Part shown: positions 15,991 through 25,118 of the stretch, piece by piece
Position numbering within the stretch: the first letter of the stretch is position 1
Layout of the letters: every line of letters starts with the position of its first letter
Assembly (NCBI RefSeq): GCF_026341825.1
Contig: NZ_JAPENY010000001.1
Location: forward strand, 1,240,001-1,304,000
Length of the DNA stretch: 64,000 nt
DNA from: Streptomyces sp. NBC_00620
GTDB lineage: Bacteria > Actinomycetota > Actinomycetes > Streptomycetales > Streptomycetaceae
Direction of reading: 5' to 3'
Translations under genes and position numbers: made by a program
Notes under the pieces: generated by a model
Told to the model about the DNA's origin: nothing
The model's input: only the letters and a program-made list of their open reading frames with translations
Database searches by the model: none

Positions 15991-17958
15991 ATGGCCACCG
16001 CCGACAAAGTCGCCCGTACGAGCCCCCCTCGCACGAGCCGTCTGCGTGCGTGGATGCTGCAGGGACTGTCCGACATGGGCAAGGGCACGCAGCGGAAGGA
16101 GGCCGAGCCGGAGCCCGTGCACAAGGGCCAGCCCTGGTGGCGGGTGATGTGCCTGACCGGCGTCGACTACTTCTCCACGCTGGGCTACCAGCCCGGCATC
16201 GCGGCGCTTGCGGCCGGCCTGCTGTCCCCCGTGGCGACCATCGTGCTCGTCATCGTCACCCTTGCGGGCGCACTCCCCGTCTACCGCCGAGTGGCCGAGG
16301 AAAGCCCCCACGGCCAGGGCTCGATCGCAATGCTGGAACGGCTGCTGACGTTCTGGAAGGGCAAGCTGTTCGTCCTCACCCTGCTGGGCTTCGCCGCGAC
16401 CGACTTCCTGATCACCATCACCCTGTCGGCGGCGGACGCCTCCACCCACCTGGTGGAGAACCCGCACCTCACCGAGGCCCTGCACGGCAAACAGGTGCTG
16501 ATCACCCTCATCCTCGTCGCCCTCCTCGGCGCGGTGTTCCTCAAGGGCTTCCTGGAGGCGATCGGCGTCGCGGTCGTCCTGGTGGGCATCTACCTGGGCC
16601 TCAACGTCGTGGTGACGATCGCCGGCCTCTGGCACGTGGTCACCGAGGGCCACGTCATCACCGACTGGTCCACCGCCCTCACCGCCGAACACGGCAACGT
16701 CTTCGCGATGATCGGCGTGGCCCTCCTGGTCTTCCCGAAGCTGGCCCTCGGCCTCTCCGGCTTCGAGACGGGCGTCGCGGTCATGCCGCACGTGGAGGGC
16801 GAGCCCGGCGACACCGAGGAGAAGCCGACCGGCCGCATCCGGGGCACGAAGAAGCTGCTCACGGTCGCCGCCGTGATCATGAGCGTGTTCCTGATCGCGA
16901 CCAGCTTCATCACCACGCTGCTCATCCCGGAGAAGGAGTTCGAGTCGGGCGGCGAGGCCAACGGCCGCGCGCTGGCGTATCTCGCGCACGAGTACCTCGG
17001 CAACGCCTTCGGCACGGTCTACGACGTCTCGACCATCGCCATCCTGTGGTTCGCCGGCGCCTCCGCCATGGCCGGCCTGCTCAACCTCATGCCGCGCTAC
17101 CTCCCCCGCTACGGCATGGCCCCGCACTGGGCACGCGCGGTCCGCCCCATGGTGATCGTCTTCACCCTCGTCGCGTTCCTGGTCACCTGGATCTTCGACG
17201 CCGACGTCGACGCCCAGGGCGGCGCGTACGCCACCGGTGTCCTCGTCCTCATCAGCTCCGCCGCCGTCGCGGTCACCATCGCCGCCCGCAAGGCCGGCCA
17301 GCGCAACTGGACCATCGCCTTCGCCGTCATCTCGGCGGTCTTCCTCTACACGACCGTCGTGAACGTCATCGAACGCCCCGACGGCGTCAAGATCGGCGCC
17401 TGCTTCATCGCCGCGATCATCCTCGTCTCCCTCCTCTCCCGGCTCGCCCGCGCCTTCGAACTGCGCGTCACCAGCCTGACCATGGACCCCATTGCGGAAC
17501 GGTTCGTACGGGACATCGCGAGCCGCCGGGCCCGCTTCATCGCCAACGAGCCAGACAACCGCGACATCACCGAGTACCGCGAGAAGATCGAGCAGATCCG
17601 CGCCGACAACGACCTCCCCGCCCAGGAGGACTTCGTCTTCGTCGAGGTCACCGTCCTCGACGCCTCGGAGTTCGAGGCGGGCCTGAACGTACGGGGCGAA
17701 GTCATGCACGGCCGCTACCGCGTCCTGACCCTGGAGTCCTCCTCCATCCCCAACGCCCTCGCGGCCCTCCTCCTCTACGTCCGCGACACCACCGGCCAGA
17801 CCCCCCACATCTACTTCGAATGGACCGAGGGCAACCCCTTCACCAACTTCCTCCGCTTCTTCCTCTTCGGCCAGGGCGAGGTGGCCCCGGTAACGAGAGA
17901 GGTCCTGAGGGAGGCAGAACGGGACCGGGCGCGACGGCCGAAGGTCCACGTCGGCTAG
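15991..17958 (+). CDS. APC-family permease with cytoplasmic C-terminal domain
   Basis: 655 residues; the ATG at 15991 has AGGAG upstream and fits the start of homology better than the longer frame. About twelve membrane helices run from [20 protein letters not shown] to about residue 490, including [15 protein letters not shown] and [20 protein letters not shown] soluble tail of roughly 150 residues follows, with [17 protein letters not shown] and [20 protein letters not shown]. This is a large actinobacterial APC permease subgroup, often annotated as amino-acid or cation permeases and resembling potassium/proton symporters in layout. Its position near the kdp genes is consistent with ion uptake, but the substrate is not known. 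Confidence 0.88.
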   Translation: MATADKVARTSPPRTSRLRAWMLQGLSDMGKGTQRKEAEPEPVHKGQPWWRVMCLTGVDYFSTLGYQPGIAALAAGLLSPVATIVLVIVTLAGALPVYRRVAEESPHGQGSIAMLERLLTFWKGKLFVLTLLGFAATDFLITITLSAADASTHLVENPHLTEALHGKQVLITLILVALLGAVFLKGFLEAIGVAVVLVGIYLGLNVVVTIAGLWHVVTEGHVITDWSTALTAEHGNVFAMIGVALLVFPKLALGLSGFETGVAVMPHVEGEPGDTEEKPTGRIRGTKKLLTVAAVIMSVFLIATSFITTLLIPEKEFESGGEANGRALAYLAHEYLGNAFGTVYDVSTIAILWFAGASAMAGLLNLMPRYLPRYGMAPHWARAVRPMVIVFTLVAFLVTWIFDADVDAQGGAYATGVLVLISSAAVAVTIAARKAGQRNWTIAFAVISAVFLYTTVVNVIERPDGVKIGACFIAAIILVSLLSRLARAFELRVTSLTMDPIAERFVRDIASRRARFIANEPDNRDITEYREKIEQIRADNDLPAQEDFVFVEVTVLDASEFEAGLNVRGEVMHGRYRVLTLESSSIPNALAALLLYVRDTTGQTPHIYFEWTEGNPFTNFLRFFLFGQGEVAPVTREVLREAERDRARRPKVHVG

Positions 17959-17974
17959 AGAGACAAGGTTTCAG

Positions 17975-18070
17975 CCCGGCCGCAGATCTTTCAGCCCGTC
18001 CGGCGTTTGAGGACGAGCGCGCAGCGCGACAGGGGGGCCTGGGGGCGCAGCCCCCAGAAACGGGACGGGA
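17975..18070 (-). repeat. Dispersed intergenic repeat, copy 2
   Basis: Contains CAGCCCGTCCGGCGTTTGAG, the reverse complement of the core in copy 1, followed by a GGGGGCGCAGCCCCC hairpin unit. It lies between convergent genes and may act as a terminator. Confidence 0.8.
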
Positions 18071-18099
18071 AGGGGCGGAGGGGGCGAGAAAACCGTCCG

Positions 18100-19575
18100 T
18101 CACCCCGCACGCTCGCCACCCACAGTGAACCCGATAACCACCCCACCCCCCTCCCGCCGATAGGCGAACGGCGCTCCCCCATGCCCCGCCGCAACCTCCC
18201 GCACGATGGAAAGCCCCAACCCCGACCCAGGCAGACTCCGAGCATCGGCAGCCCGGTAGAACCGGTCGAAAACCCGCTCCAGATCCCCCTCACCGATCCC
18301 GGGCCCCCGGTCGAGAACCTCAACCCGAACACCCCCAGACCCACCACCCCCCACGCCCCCCACAACGACAACCTCGATCGCCGCAGCCCCACCCCGGTCA
18401 AACTTGACCGCGTTCTCCACCAGATTGGACACGGCCCGCTGCAACGCGGTGGGCCGCCCATCCACCCCCACGTCCCCACTCACCCGCACAACGATGTCCC
18501 GCCCACTACGCCGCCGAGCAACGACCGCAACATCCTCGGCAACCTCCCCCAGATCCACCCGCCGCACCGGCTCGGTATCGGACCGCCCCGCCGCAAGCGC
18601 CACCAACTCATTGACGAGATCGGTCAGTTCACGGGACTCAAGGGCCAGGTCGGCCACGAGCTCCTCGCGCGCGGCAGGCGGCAGCTCGTCGATACGCCGG
18701 AGCATGGAAATGTTCGTACGCAGCGAGGTCAGCGGCGTACGAAGCTCATGCCCCGCGTCCTGCACCAGCCGCCGCTGGTCCTCCTCGGACTGCGCGAGCC
18801 GCCCGAGCATCCGGTCGAAGGACCGCCCGAGCCGAGCCACCTCGTCGTACCCGGCGACCGGCACCTGAATCCCCAGCCGCCCGGTCCGCGCCACGTCCTC
18901 CGCGGCCCCGGCGAGCCGCACCAGCCGCCGGGTGATCCGCCGGGCCAGCCACCACCCGAACAGCCCGGAGGCGATCACGACGGCGGCGACAAGCAGCACG
19001 GTCCGCTGCTGAAGCTCGTTCAGCAGGTCCTCCGTGTCGCTGAACTCCTGCGCGACCTGGACGGCCCCGCGCCCGTCCCCGAGCGCGACGGTCGCCACCC
19101 GGTACCAGTTGCCGCCGACCTCGACCTCCTTGTGCTCGGCCAGCGTCCCCGCGGCCGAGGCGTCGGCGGCCTGCCGGTCGACGGCGGCGACGGGCAGCGG
19201 AGGATGCCCGCGGTCGACGACCGCACCACCCGGCCCGAGCACCTGTACGTCCGTACGGCTGGGCCGCACGATCTTGTCGAGCGCCCCGGCATGACCGGGG
19301 TCGGACTGAGCGAAGTCCTCCGGCTCCAAGGCCTGCTCGCGCACCTCGCCCCGCAGGTCCTGCACCACCCCGGCGAAAACCGTCTGCTGATCCACGCGTA
19401 CGAGCCGGGCGGCGGCGTCGTAACTCAGAAACCCGACGAGAACGGTGACGACGGCGGCGACGGCCGCGAAGGACAGCGTGAAGGTGGCCCGCAGAGAGGA
19501 CACCCGCCGAAGGCGAAGCCGGGCCGGCCGCCCGAGGAGCCGCCCGGGGAATCCCTCGGGGAGTCTCAGAGGCAC
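18100..19575 (-). CDS. HAMP-domain sensor histidine kinase
   Basis: 491 residues. A first membrane helix (about 31-49), an extracytoplasmic sensor loop of about 120 residues and a second helix (VLLVAAVVIASGLFGWWLA) precede a HAMP linker. The kinase core has QDAGHELRTPLTSLRTN with the phosphoacceptor His, an N box (NLVENAVKFD), G1 (DRGPGIGEGD) and G2 (GSGLGLSIVRE). Its start lies two bases after the stop of the response regulator gene, so the two form one operon. The architecture matches MprB/CseC-like envelope-stress kinases; the signal is unknown. Confidence 0.95.
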   Translation of the reverse strand: MPLRLPEGFPGRLLGRPARLRLRRVSSLRATFTLSFAAVAAVVTVLVGFLSYDAAARLVRVDQQTVFAGVVQDLRGEVREQALEPEDFAQSDPGHAGALDKIVRPSRTDVQVLGPGGAVVDRGHPPLPVAAVDRQAADASAAGTLAEHKEVEVGGNWYRVATVALGDGRGAVQVAQEFSDTEDLLNELQQRTVLLVAAVVIASGLFGWWLARRITRRLVRLAGAAEDVARTGRLGIQVPVAGYDEVARLGRSFDRMLGRLAQSEEDQRRLVQDAGHELRTPLTSLRTNISMLRRIDELPPAAREELVADLALESRELTDLVNELVALAAGRSDTEPVRRVDLGEVAEDVAVVARRRSGRDIVVRVSGDVGVDGRPTALQRAVSNLVENAVKFDRGGAAAIEVVVVGGVGGGGSGGVRVEVLDRGPGIGEGDLERVFDRFYRAADARSLPGSGLGLSIVREVAAGHGGAPFAYRREGGGVVIGFTVGGERAG

Positions 19576-19577
19576 TC

Positions 19578-20309
19578 TCAGTCCTCCCTCAGGACGTACC
19601 CCACACCCCGCACCGTGTGAATCAGCCCGGGCGCCCCGGGCTCTTCCAGCTTGCGCCGCAGATAGCCCACGTACACGGCGAGATTCTTCGAGCCGGGCCC
19701 GAAGTCGTACCCCCAGATCCGGTCGTAGATCGTGGAGTGGTCAAGGACGATCCCCGCGTTACGAACGAGCAGCTCAAGCAGCTCGAACTCGGTCCGAGTC
19801 AGCTCCACCTCCCGCGCCCCGCGCCAGACACGCCGCGCCTGGACGTCCATCCGCAGCCCGGCCGCGGCGACCTGCGCCGAAGCGACCTGCTGCTCCTGGG
19901 GTGCCTTCGCCGCCGGTACGTCGACGAGGGGGCCGTCTCCGCCACGCGTACGGCGCAGCAGCGCCCGCAGCCGGGCGAAGACCTCCTCCACGTCGAACGG
20001 CTTGACCACGTAGTCGTCGGCCCCCGCGTCCAGCCCCGCGATACGGTCCGCGGTCTCCACGAGCGCGGTGAGCATCAGAATCGGCGTCCGGTTCCCCTCC
20101 GCGCGCAGCACCCGGCACACCTGCAGTCCGTCGATCCCGGGCATCATCACGTCGAGAACCAGCACGTCCGGCGGCGTCCGATGGGCCTGCGCCAGCGCCG
20201 CCACCCCATCGGCGACGGCCGTCACCTCATACCCCTCCAGCGCGAGCGCCCTCTCCAGCGCATGACGGATGGCACGATCGTCCTCGGCAAGCAGCACATT
20301 CTGGGGCAC
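19578..20309 (-). CDS. OmpR-family response regulator
   Basis: 243 residues. The receiver domain has acidic residues in LLAEDD, the phosphoacceptor Asp in VLDVMMPGIDG and the conserved Lys in VVKPFDVEE. A linker with an Ala/Gln stretch (APQEQQVASAQVAAA) leads to a winged-helix domain (LTRTEFELLELLVRNAG, then NLAVYVGYLRRKLEE). It is the DNA-binding partner of the kinase encoded immediately downstream, and both probably come from one promoter right of 20309. Confidence 0.96.
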   Translation of the reverse strand: MPQNVLLAEDDRAIRHALERALALEGYEVTAVADGVAALAQAHRTPPDVLVLDVMMPGIDGLQVCRVLRAEGNRTPILMLTALVETADRIAGLDAGADDYVVKPFDVEEVFARLRALLRRTRGGDGPLVDVPAAKAPQEQQVASAQVAAAGLRMDVQARRVWRGAREVELTRTEFELLELLVRNAGIVLDHSTIYDRIWGYDFGPGSKNLAVYVGYLRRKLEEPGAPGLIHTVRGVGYVLRED

Positions 20310-20438
20310 CCCACCAGTCTGCCTGGCGCCCGGCCACGCACCACCTGATGAGCGGGGGTACGGGCGGGCTTCTTACCGGCCTCTCACCACGGCCGGATCA
20401 AGTCGGTCCGCTCAGTCCGCGCAATCTGTTCAGTCCGC

Positions 20439-22007
20439 TCAGTCCGCGGCGAACAGCGCGGGCTGGTCGCTGTCGCTCTGCAGATTGACGAAGACATAGC
20501 CGCCCTCCGGCCGGGGGCGTACGTCGAACTGGTAGCTCAGCGGCGCGTCGCGGAGTACGACCGACGCTCCCCTGCGCTGCCCGCTGCGGGCGTCCACCCG
20601 CCAGAGTTGGTGCCACCAGGAGGACGAGGTGACGACGTTGATCCGGCCATCGCTCCCCGGAGCCAACCTGTCGATGGCGTCCTCGAAGGCGGTGTGCCAT
20701 ACGCGCCGGCCGTCCGTGAGGGAGTACGCGGACACCTCCTGCCGACGGCCCTGGGTCGACTCGTTGACCACGCTGATGAACAACCCGCCGCTCACCACCA
20801 CTTGGGACGCGGGCATGCTCCCGGGCGCCACGGGCCATGCGGTGACCACCAGGTCGCCGTCCGGTCCGGAGACGGGGATGGTGGCCTTGCGGCGACCCGC
20901 GTCATCGAAGAGGACGACGACGCCGGCTTCCCGCTGATCCCCTTCGTCGACATGGACCACGATCGGATCGGCGGACAGCACGCCGACGGACCGCATACCG
21001 CCGCCCGTGGCCAGCACGCTCTGCCAGGCACGTTCACCCGACGACGCATCCACGGCCGACACGCGCATCGTGACGCCGGTGCCGGACTCGTCCGTGCACC
21101 CCTCGACGACCAGAACACGGTCGCCGGCGGCATCCAGCTCCTGAACCCGGCAGCTCGGCGACACCTTCGCACTCCACAGCTGGGAGCCGTCGCGCAGTCC
21201 AAGACCGACCAAGGCACCGTTGCCCTGGACGACCGCGACGGAACCGGCGGCCGTCATGACCGACGTACCGCCACCTTCCTCACCCAGCGGAACGGGCTTT
21301 CGCCACAACCAGCGCCCGGAGTCCAGATCCACCGCGCCGACGGACGCCCCGCACGATCCCTCACCGCCCTGGAACCCGACGATGCCGACCCCCGCCGACG
21401 TGCTCCGGCTCACCGCGCACACCGAGGTCCCGGCGGGCGCGGCGGCTCTCCAGCGGACATCGCCCCCCGCCGTGTCGTAGGCGTACAGGCCGTCGGTACG
21501 GACGCGTATCGCGGTGGAAGGGTCGGACGCCCAGTAGCCGAGCACGTCCACCGACGACGGCCGGTCGCGTCCGACTTCCCACGCCACATCCATGTGCGGT
21601 CCGCGCAACCAGGCGTAGCCGAGCCAGGCCGGCCAGACACCGGCCAGCACACCGAACACGAGGACCGCGGCCAGGGTGCGGGCGGACACCGTTCCCGCTG
21701 TCTTCCCGCCCAGGCGGGCGACCCACACCGAGACGAACCCGAAGGCGAACGCGAGCAGGAACACCGGTGTCATGCCGCGGGGGCACTGCGAACCACTGCA
21801 CTCATTGGCCGGCATGTCGACGATCATCAACTTGACGGCCAGCACCCCGTACATCAGCGCGCAGATTCCGCAGGCCCCCGCGACAGCAAAGGCGACGAAC
21901 ACGCCCAGTCGCAGCGTCCACCGCACGGCCAAGTGCCCATCGCTGTCAACGCGTTCGAGCGGTCCCGGGTCCAGCCCCGCGTCCCCCTGCCCCGGCACCA
22001 GCTTCAT
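20439..22007 (-). CDS. Membrane-anchored PQQ-like beta-propeller protein
   Basis: 522 residues from the inner ATG (MKLVPGQGDAG); a GTG 18 bases upstream is an alternative start. Three hydrophobic segments near the N-terminus (about 28-58, 75-98 and 110-135) anchor it. A beta-propeller of PQQ/outer-membrane-BamB-like repeats follows, for example YAYDTAGGDVRWRAAAPAG, VDLDSGRWLWRKPV, GLRDGSQLWSAKV and VDASSGERAWQSVLA. A pair of Cys (CSGSQC) lies between helices. Such proteins are common in Streptomyces and their role is unknown. Short direct repeats of CAGTCCGC cover the stop codon region. Confidence 0.8.
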   Translation of the reverse strand: MKLVPGQGDAGLDPGPLERVDSDGHLAVRWTLRLGVFVAFAVAGACGICALMYGVLAVKLMIVDMPANECSGSQCPRGMTPVFLLAFAFGFVSVWVARLGGKTAGTVSARTLAAVLVFGVLAGVWPAWLGYAWLRGPHMDVAWEVGRDRPSSVDVLGYWASDPSTAIRVRTDGLYAYDTAGGDVRWRAAAPAGTSVCAVSRSTSAGVGIVGFQGGEGSCGASVGAVDLDSGRWLWRKPVPLGEEGGGTSVMTAAGSVAVVQGNGALVGLGLRDGSQLWSAKVSPSCRVQELDAAGDRVLVVEGCTDESGTGVTMRVSAVDASSGERAWQSVLATGGGMRSVGVLSADPIVVHVDEGDQREAGVVVLFDDAGRRKATIPVSGPDGDLVVTAWPVAPGSMPASQVVVSGGLFISVVNESTQGRRQEVSAYSLTDGRRVWHTAFEDAIDRLAPGSDGRINVVTSSSWWHQLWRVDARSGQRRGASVVLRDAPLSYQFDVRPRPEGGYVFVNLQSDSDQPALFAAD

Positions 22008-22129
22008 CCATCCCCCCAAGGACACCGCAAGCCAAGCTGATCGACCGCAGCAGCCTAGGGCCTGTCCGACGGTATGGCGCCAGGGGAGGACGGACCACCT
22101 TCAGTGAAGATGGCCCATCGAAATCCCAA

Positions 22130-22822
22130 CTACGGCTGAAGAGCGGCCAGTTGCTGCGCGAAGGGAACGACCTCGAACCCACTCCTGCTCGAGTCGAGGG
22201 CCACAGACCGAACGCCCCCGCCCTGGGCGGGCAGTTCCGGGACGGACGCGGACGCGGACTCGTGCTCGCGCGCAGCCTCCCCCCGCCCCGCGCCCGCACC
22301 CAAAGCCCCCTTCATCAGCCCCGCCAACTCCCCCGCGGCCCTGTCGATCCGCGAGGCAAGCCCCTCCGCACCCCAGTCCTCCGACGCCGCGTACACAGCG
22401 GTCGGCACGACCACGGCCCGCAGATAGGAGAAGAGCGGACGGAGCGCGTGCTCCAGCACGAGCGAGTGCCGCGCCGAACCCCCGGTGGCCGCGATCAGCA
22501 CCGGCTTCCCGGCAAGCGCGTCCTGGTCGCTGACGCTCAGCACGTCGAAGAAGGACTTGAAAAGCCCGCTGTAGGAGGCGGAGAAGACCGGCGTGACGAC
22601 GACGAGCCCGTCCGCCGCCCGCACCGCGTCGATGGCGGATGCCAGCGCCGGCCCAGGGAACCCACTCGTGAAGTTGTGGGCGATCTCGACGGCCAGGTCG
22701 CGCAGTTCGACGACCTGGACGTCGGCGGAGGTCTCCCCGACCGTGGCGGCGGCCAGCCGGTCGGCGAGCAGCCGGGTGGACGACGGGACGCTCAGCCCCG
22801 CCGAGACGACGACGAGCTTCAT
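22130..22822 (-). CDS. NADPH-dependent FMN reductase (CE1759-type, LLM partner)
   Basis: 230 residues of flavodoxin-like fold. The phosphate-binding loop is SAGLSVPSSTRLLADRL and the flavin region TPVFSASYSGLFKSFFDVL; ATGGSARHSLVLEHALRP is also typical of the NADPH-dependent FMN reductase family. It overlaps the upstream monooxygenase gene by four bases (ATGA). The pair corresponds to the actinobacterial luciferase-like monooxygenase plus FMN reductase duo, in which this enzyme supplies reduced FMN. The last 50 residues are an Ala/Gly/Ser-rich extension. Confidence 0.9.
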   Translation of the reverse strand: MKLVVVSAGLSVPSSTRLLADRLAAATVGETSADVQVVELRDLAVEIAHNFTSGFPGPALASAIDAVRAADGLVVVTPVFSASYSGLFKSFFDVLSVSDQDALAGKPVLIAATGGSARHSLVLEHALRPLFSYLRAVVVPTAVYAASEDWGAEGLASRIDRAAGELAGLMKGALGAGAGRGEAAREHESASASVPELPAQGGGVRSVALDSSRSGFEVVPFAQQLAALQP

Positions 22823-23919
22823 GCGACGTTCACTCCTTCCGAACTCTCCGTGGCGGCGGCCAGCAGCGACTGGTGGGTCGGCGCGTCCGGCACCCCGGCA
22901 GGACGGCCCTTCGCGAACTCCTCGCGCAGCACGGGCACGACCTCCTCGCCCAGCATGTCGAGCTGCTCAAGCACGGACTTCAGGGGCAGCCCCGCGTGGT
23001 CCACCAGGAACAACTGCCGCTGGTAGTCACCGGCGTACTCGCGGAAGGCCAGCGTCTTCTCGATCACCTGCTGCGGCGAACCGACGGTCAGCGGCGTCTG
23101 GTCGGTGAAGTCCTCGAGGGACGGCCCGTGCCCGTACACCGGCGCGTTGTCGAAGTACGGCCGGAACTCCCGTACGGCGTCCTGCGAGTTGTGCCGCATG
23201 AACACCTGGCCGCCGAGCCCGACGATGGCCTGCTCGGCCGTCCCGTGCCCGTAGTGCGCGTACCGCTCCCGGTACAGCTCGACCATCTTCTTCGTGTGGT
23301 CGGCCGGCCAGAAGATGTTGTTGTGGAAGAAGCCGTCGCCGTAGTACGCGGCCTGCTCGGCGATCTCCGGCGAGCGGATGGAACCGTGCCAGACGAACGG
23401 CGGTACGCCGTCCAGCGGCCGCGGGGTCGCGGTGAAGGACTGCAGCGGCGTACGGAACTTGCCCTCCCAGGTCACCACGTCCTCGCGCCAGAGCCTGTGC
23501 AGCAGCGCGTAGTTCTCGATGGCGAGGTTGATGCCCTGGCGGATGTCCTGCCCGAACCAGGGGTAGACCGGTCCGGTGTTGCCGCGCCCCATCATCAGGT
23601 CGACCCGGCCGTCCGCGAGATGCTGGAGCATCGCGAAGTCCTCGGCGATCTTCACCGGGTCGTTGGTGGTGATGAGGGTGGTGGAGGTGGAGAGGATCAG
23701 CTTCTCGGTCTTGGCCGCGATCCAGCCGAGCATGGTGGTCGGGGACGACGGCACGAAGGGCGGGTTGTGGTGCTCGCCGGTCGCGAAGACGTCGAGGCCG
23801 ACCTCCTCGGCCTTCTGCGCGATGGCGACCATGGCCTTGATGCGCTCGTGCTCGGTCGGCGTCCGTCCCGTCGTCGGGTCCGGTGTCACATCGCCGACGC
23901 TGAAGATCCCGAACTGCAT
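22819..23919 (-). CDS. LLM-class flavin-dependent monooxygenase (CE1758-type)
   Basis: 366 residues of the bacterial luciferase-like family, a TIM-barrel flavoprotein using FMNH2 supplied by the coupled reductase. Family features include EVGLDVFATGEHHNPPF, TTLITTNDPVKIAEDFAML, GRVDLMMGRGNTGPVYPWF, and FVWHGSIRSPEIAEQAAYYG. The substrate is unknown. The gene starts just left of a short AT-richer segment and is divergent from an AraC-type regulator gene that may control it. Confidence 0.93.
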   Translation of the reverse strand: MQFGIFSVGDVTPDPTTGRTPTEHERIKAMVAIAQKAEEVGLDVFATGEHHNPPFVPSSPTTMLGWIAAKTEKLILSTSTTLITTNDPVKIAEDFAMLQHLADGRVDLMMGRGNTGPVYPWFGQDIRQGINLAIENYALLHRLWREDVVTWEGKFRTPLQSFTATPRPLDGVPPFVWHGSIRSPEIAEQAAYYGDGFFHNNIFWPADHTKKMVELYRERYAHYGHGTAEQAIVGLGGQVFMRHNSQDAVREFRPYFDNAPVYGHGPSLEDFTDQTPLTVGSPQQVIEKTLAFREYAGDYQRQLFLVDHAGLPLKSVLEQLDMLGEEVVPVLREEFAKGRPAGVPDAPTHQSLLAAATESSEGVNVA

Positions 23920-24038
23920 GGTCGCTCACCCTCCGCAGGTTGTTTACGATTCAACTATACCTGCTAACGGCACCCACCCCCGCCCTATTCCCACCCTCCC
24001 CCCCTTCTCCCCGCACCCGCCCGATTGTCAGTGCCCGA

Positions 24039-24061
24039 TTGTCAGTACCCAGCCCTACGAT
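24039..24061 (+). promoter_or_regulatory. PafBC-type DNA-damage promoter (leaderless)
   Basis: TTGTCAGTA-N8-TACGAT matches the RecA-independent DNA-damage promoter consensus at all but the ninth base. TACGAT ends six bases before the ATG, so the message should be leaderless. A second TTGTCAGTG lies 14 bases upstream as part of a 13-base direct repeat (CCCGATTGTCAGT twice) but lacks its own TAnnnT. Confidence 0.65.
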
Positions 24062-24067
24062 CCGAAC

Positions 24068-24877
24068 ATGGCCGCCCCACGCCGCGACACCAGAGGCATC
24101 GTCGACGCCACGGAGCTCTTCTCCCGGGTCCACTTCCGGCGCCGCGAACCCGCACCACCCCTGCGCCCATACCTGGAGCACTACTGGCTGATCGACTGGG
24201 ACCTGCCCCAGCCGTACGCCTCGCACGTCGTCCCGCACCCGTCCGTGAACATCGTCTTCCAGAAGTACGCAGGTCAGGACCCCTTCTCCGAAGTCGCCGG
24301 GATCGGCCTCGACCTGTTCACACAGAAACTGGAGGGGCGCGGACGGGTGTGCGGAATCCAGTTCAGGCCTGGTGGATTCCGCCCCTTCGCGCCGGAACGG
24401 CCGGTGACGTCGCTCACGGGACAGCGGATCCGCCTCCCGGAGGTGCTCCCCGGCTCCACGGGCGCCATCGAGGCGGTACTCACCCCGGACGACGAGGAAG
24501 CACGCGTGGCCGCACTGGACGCGTTCCTCCTGAGCCTGAACCCCCGGCCGGACCCCCAGGCCGACCTCGCGATGACCCTGGTCGACCAGATCCGCGGCGA
24601 CCGCACGATCCGCCAGGTCGGCGACTTCGCCCACGCCCAGGGCATGACCGTACGCAGCCTGCAACGCCTCTTCGCCGCGTACGTGGGGGTCGGCCCGAAG
24701 TGGATCATCCTGCGCTACCGCATCCACGAAGCCCTGGAACAGGCGGAGACCTCCGACACGGTCGACTGGGCAGGCCTGGCCGCCGACCTCGGCTACGCCG
24801 ACCAGGCCCACCTGGTCAGGGACTTCACGTCGACGGTGGGGGTGCCACCTTCGGCGTATGCGCGGGGGGTGCGCTGA
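24068..24877 (+). CDS. AraC-family transcriptional regulator
   Basis: 269 residues. The N-terminal two thirds (HFRRREPAPPLRPYLEHYW, HVVPHPSVNIVFQKY, FRPGGFRPF) form the DUF6597-like sensor domain common in actinobacterial AraC proteins. The C-terminal domain has two helix-turn-helix motifs, the first in VGDFAHAQGMTVRSLQRLF and the second in LAADLGYADQAHLVRDF, ending in VGVPPSAYARG. The ATG is placed by its leaderless promoter. It is divergent from the LLM monooxygenase/reductase pair and is a candidate regulator of it. Confidence 0.9.
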   Translation: MAAPRRDTRGIVDATELFSRVHFRRREPAPPLRPYLEHYWLIDWDLPQPYASHVVPHPSVNIVFQKYAGQDPFSEVAGIGLDLFTQKLEGRGRVCGIQFRPGGFRPFAPERPVTSLTGQRIRLPEVLPGSTGAIEAVLTPDDEEARVAALDAFLLSLNPRPDPQADLAMTLVDQIRGDRTIRQVGDFAHAQGMTVRSLQRLFAAYVGVGPKWIILRYRIHEALEQAETSDTVDWAGLAADLGYADQAHLVRDFTSTVGVPPSAYARGVR

Positions 24878-24884
24878 GGGTAGT

Positions 24885-25105
24885 TTTTCGCCCCCTCCGC
24901 CCCTACCCGTCCCTTGCTTCCTGGGGGCTGCCGCCCCCAGACCCCCGCATCGCGCTGACGCGCTCGTCCTCAAACGCCGGACAGGCTGAAGATTCCTCCC
25001 CCGGCCCGGGGTCGAAGAGCGCAGCCCCCACGGGTGGGTGGGGGATGGGGATGGCAGCGCCTCGTCCTCAAACGCCGGACGGGCTGAAAGATCTCCCCCG
25101 GCCGG
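24885..25105 (+). repeat. Dispersed intergenic repeat, copy 3 (composite)
   Basis: Two head-to-tail core sequences (TCGTCCTCAAACGCCGGAC) are preceded by a GGGGGCTGCCGCCCCC hairpin unit and separated by a second unit containing GCAGCCCCCACGGGTGGGTG. It fills the gap between the AraC gene and the convergent oxidoreductase gene. Confidence 0.85.
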
Positions 25106-25118
25106 AAGTGCTGGGCTC

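Noticed and set aside
15766..17949. Long Asp/Glu/Gly-rich minus-strand frame opposite the APC permease
   Set aside because: Composition is that of a codon-position shadow; the plus strand encodes a clear membrane protein.
24025..24033. First TTGTCAGTG before the AraC gene as an independent promoter
   Set aside because: The base pairs at the required distance do not form TAnnnT; only the second copy completes the motif.
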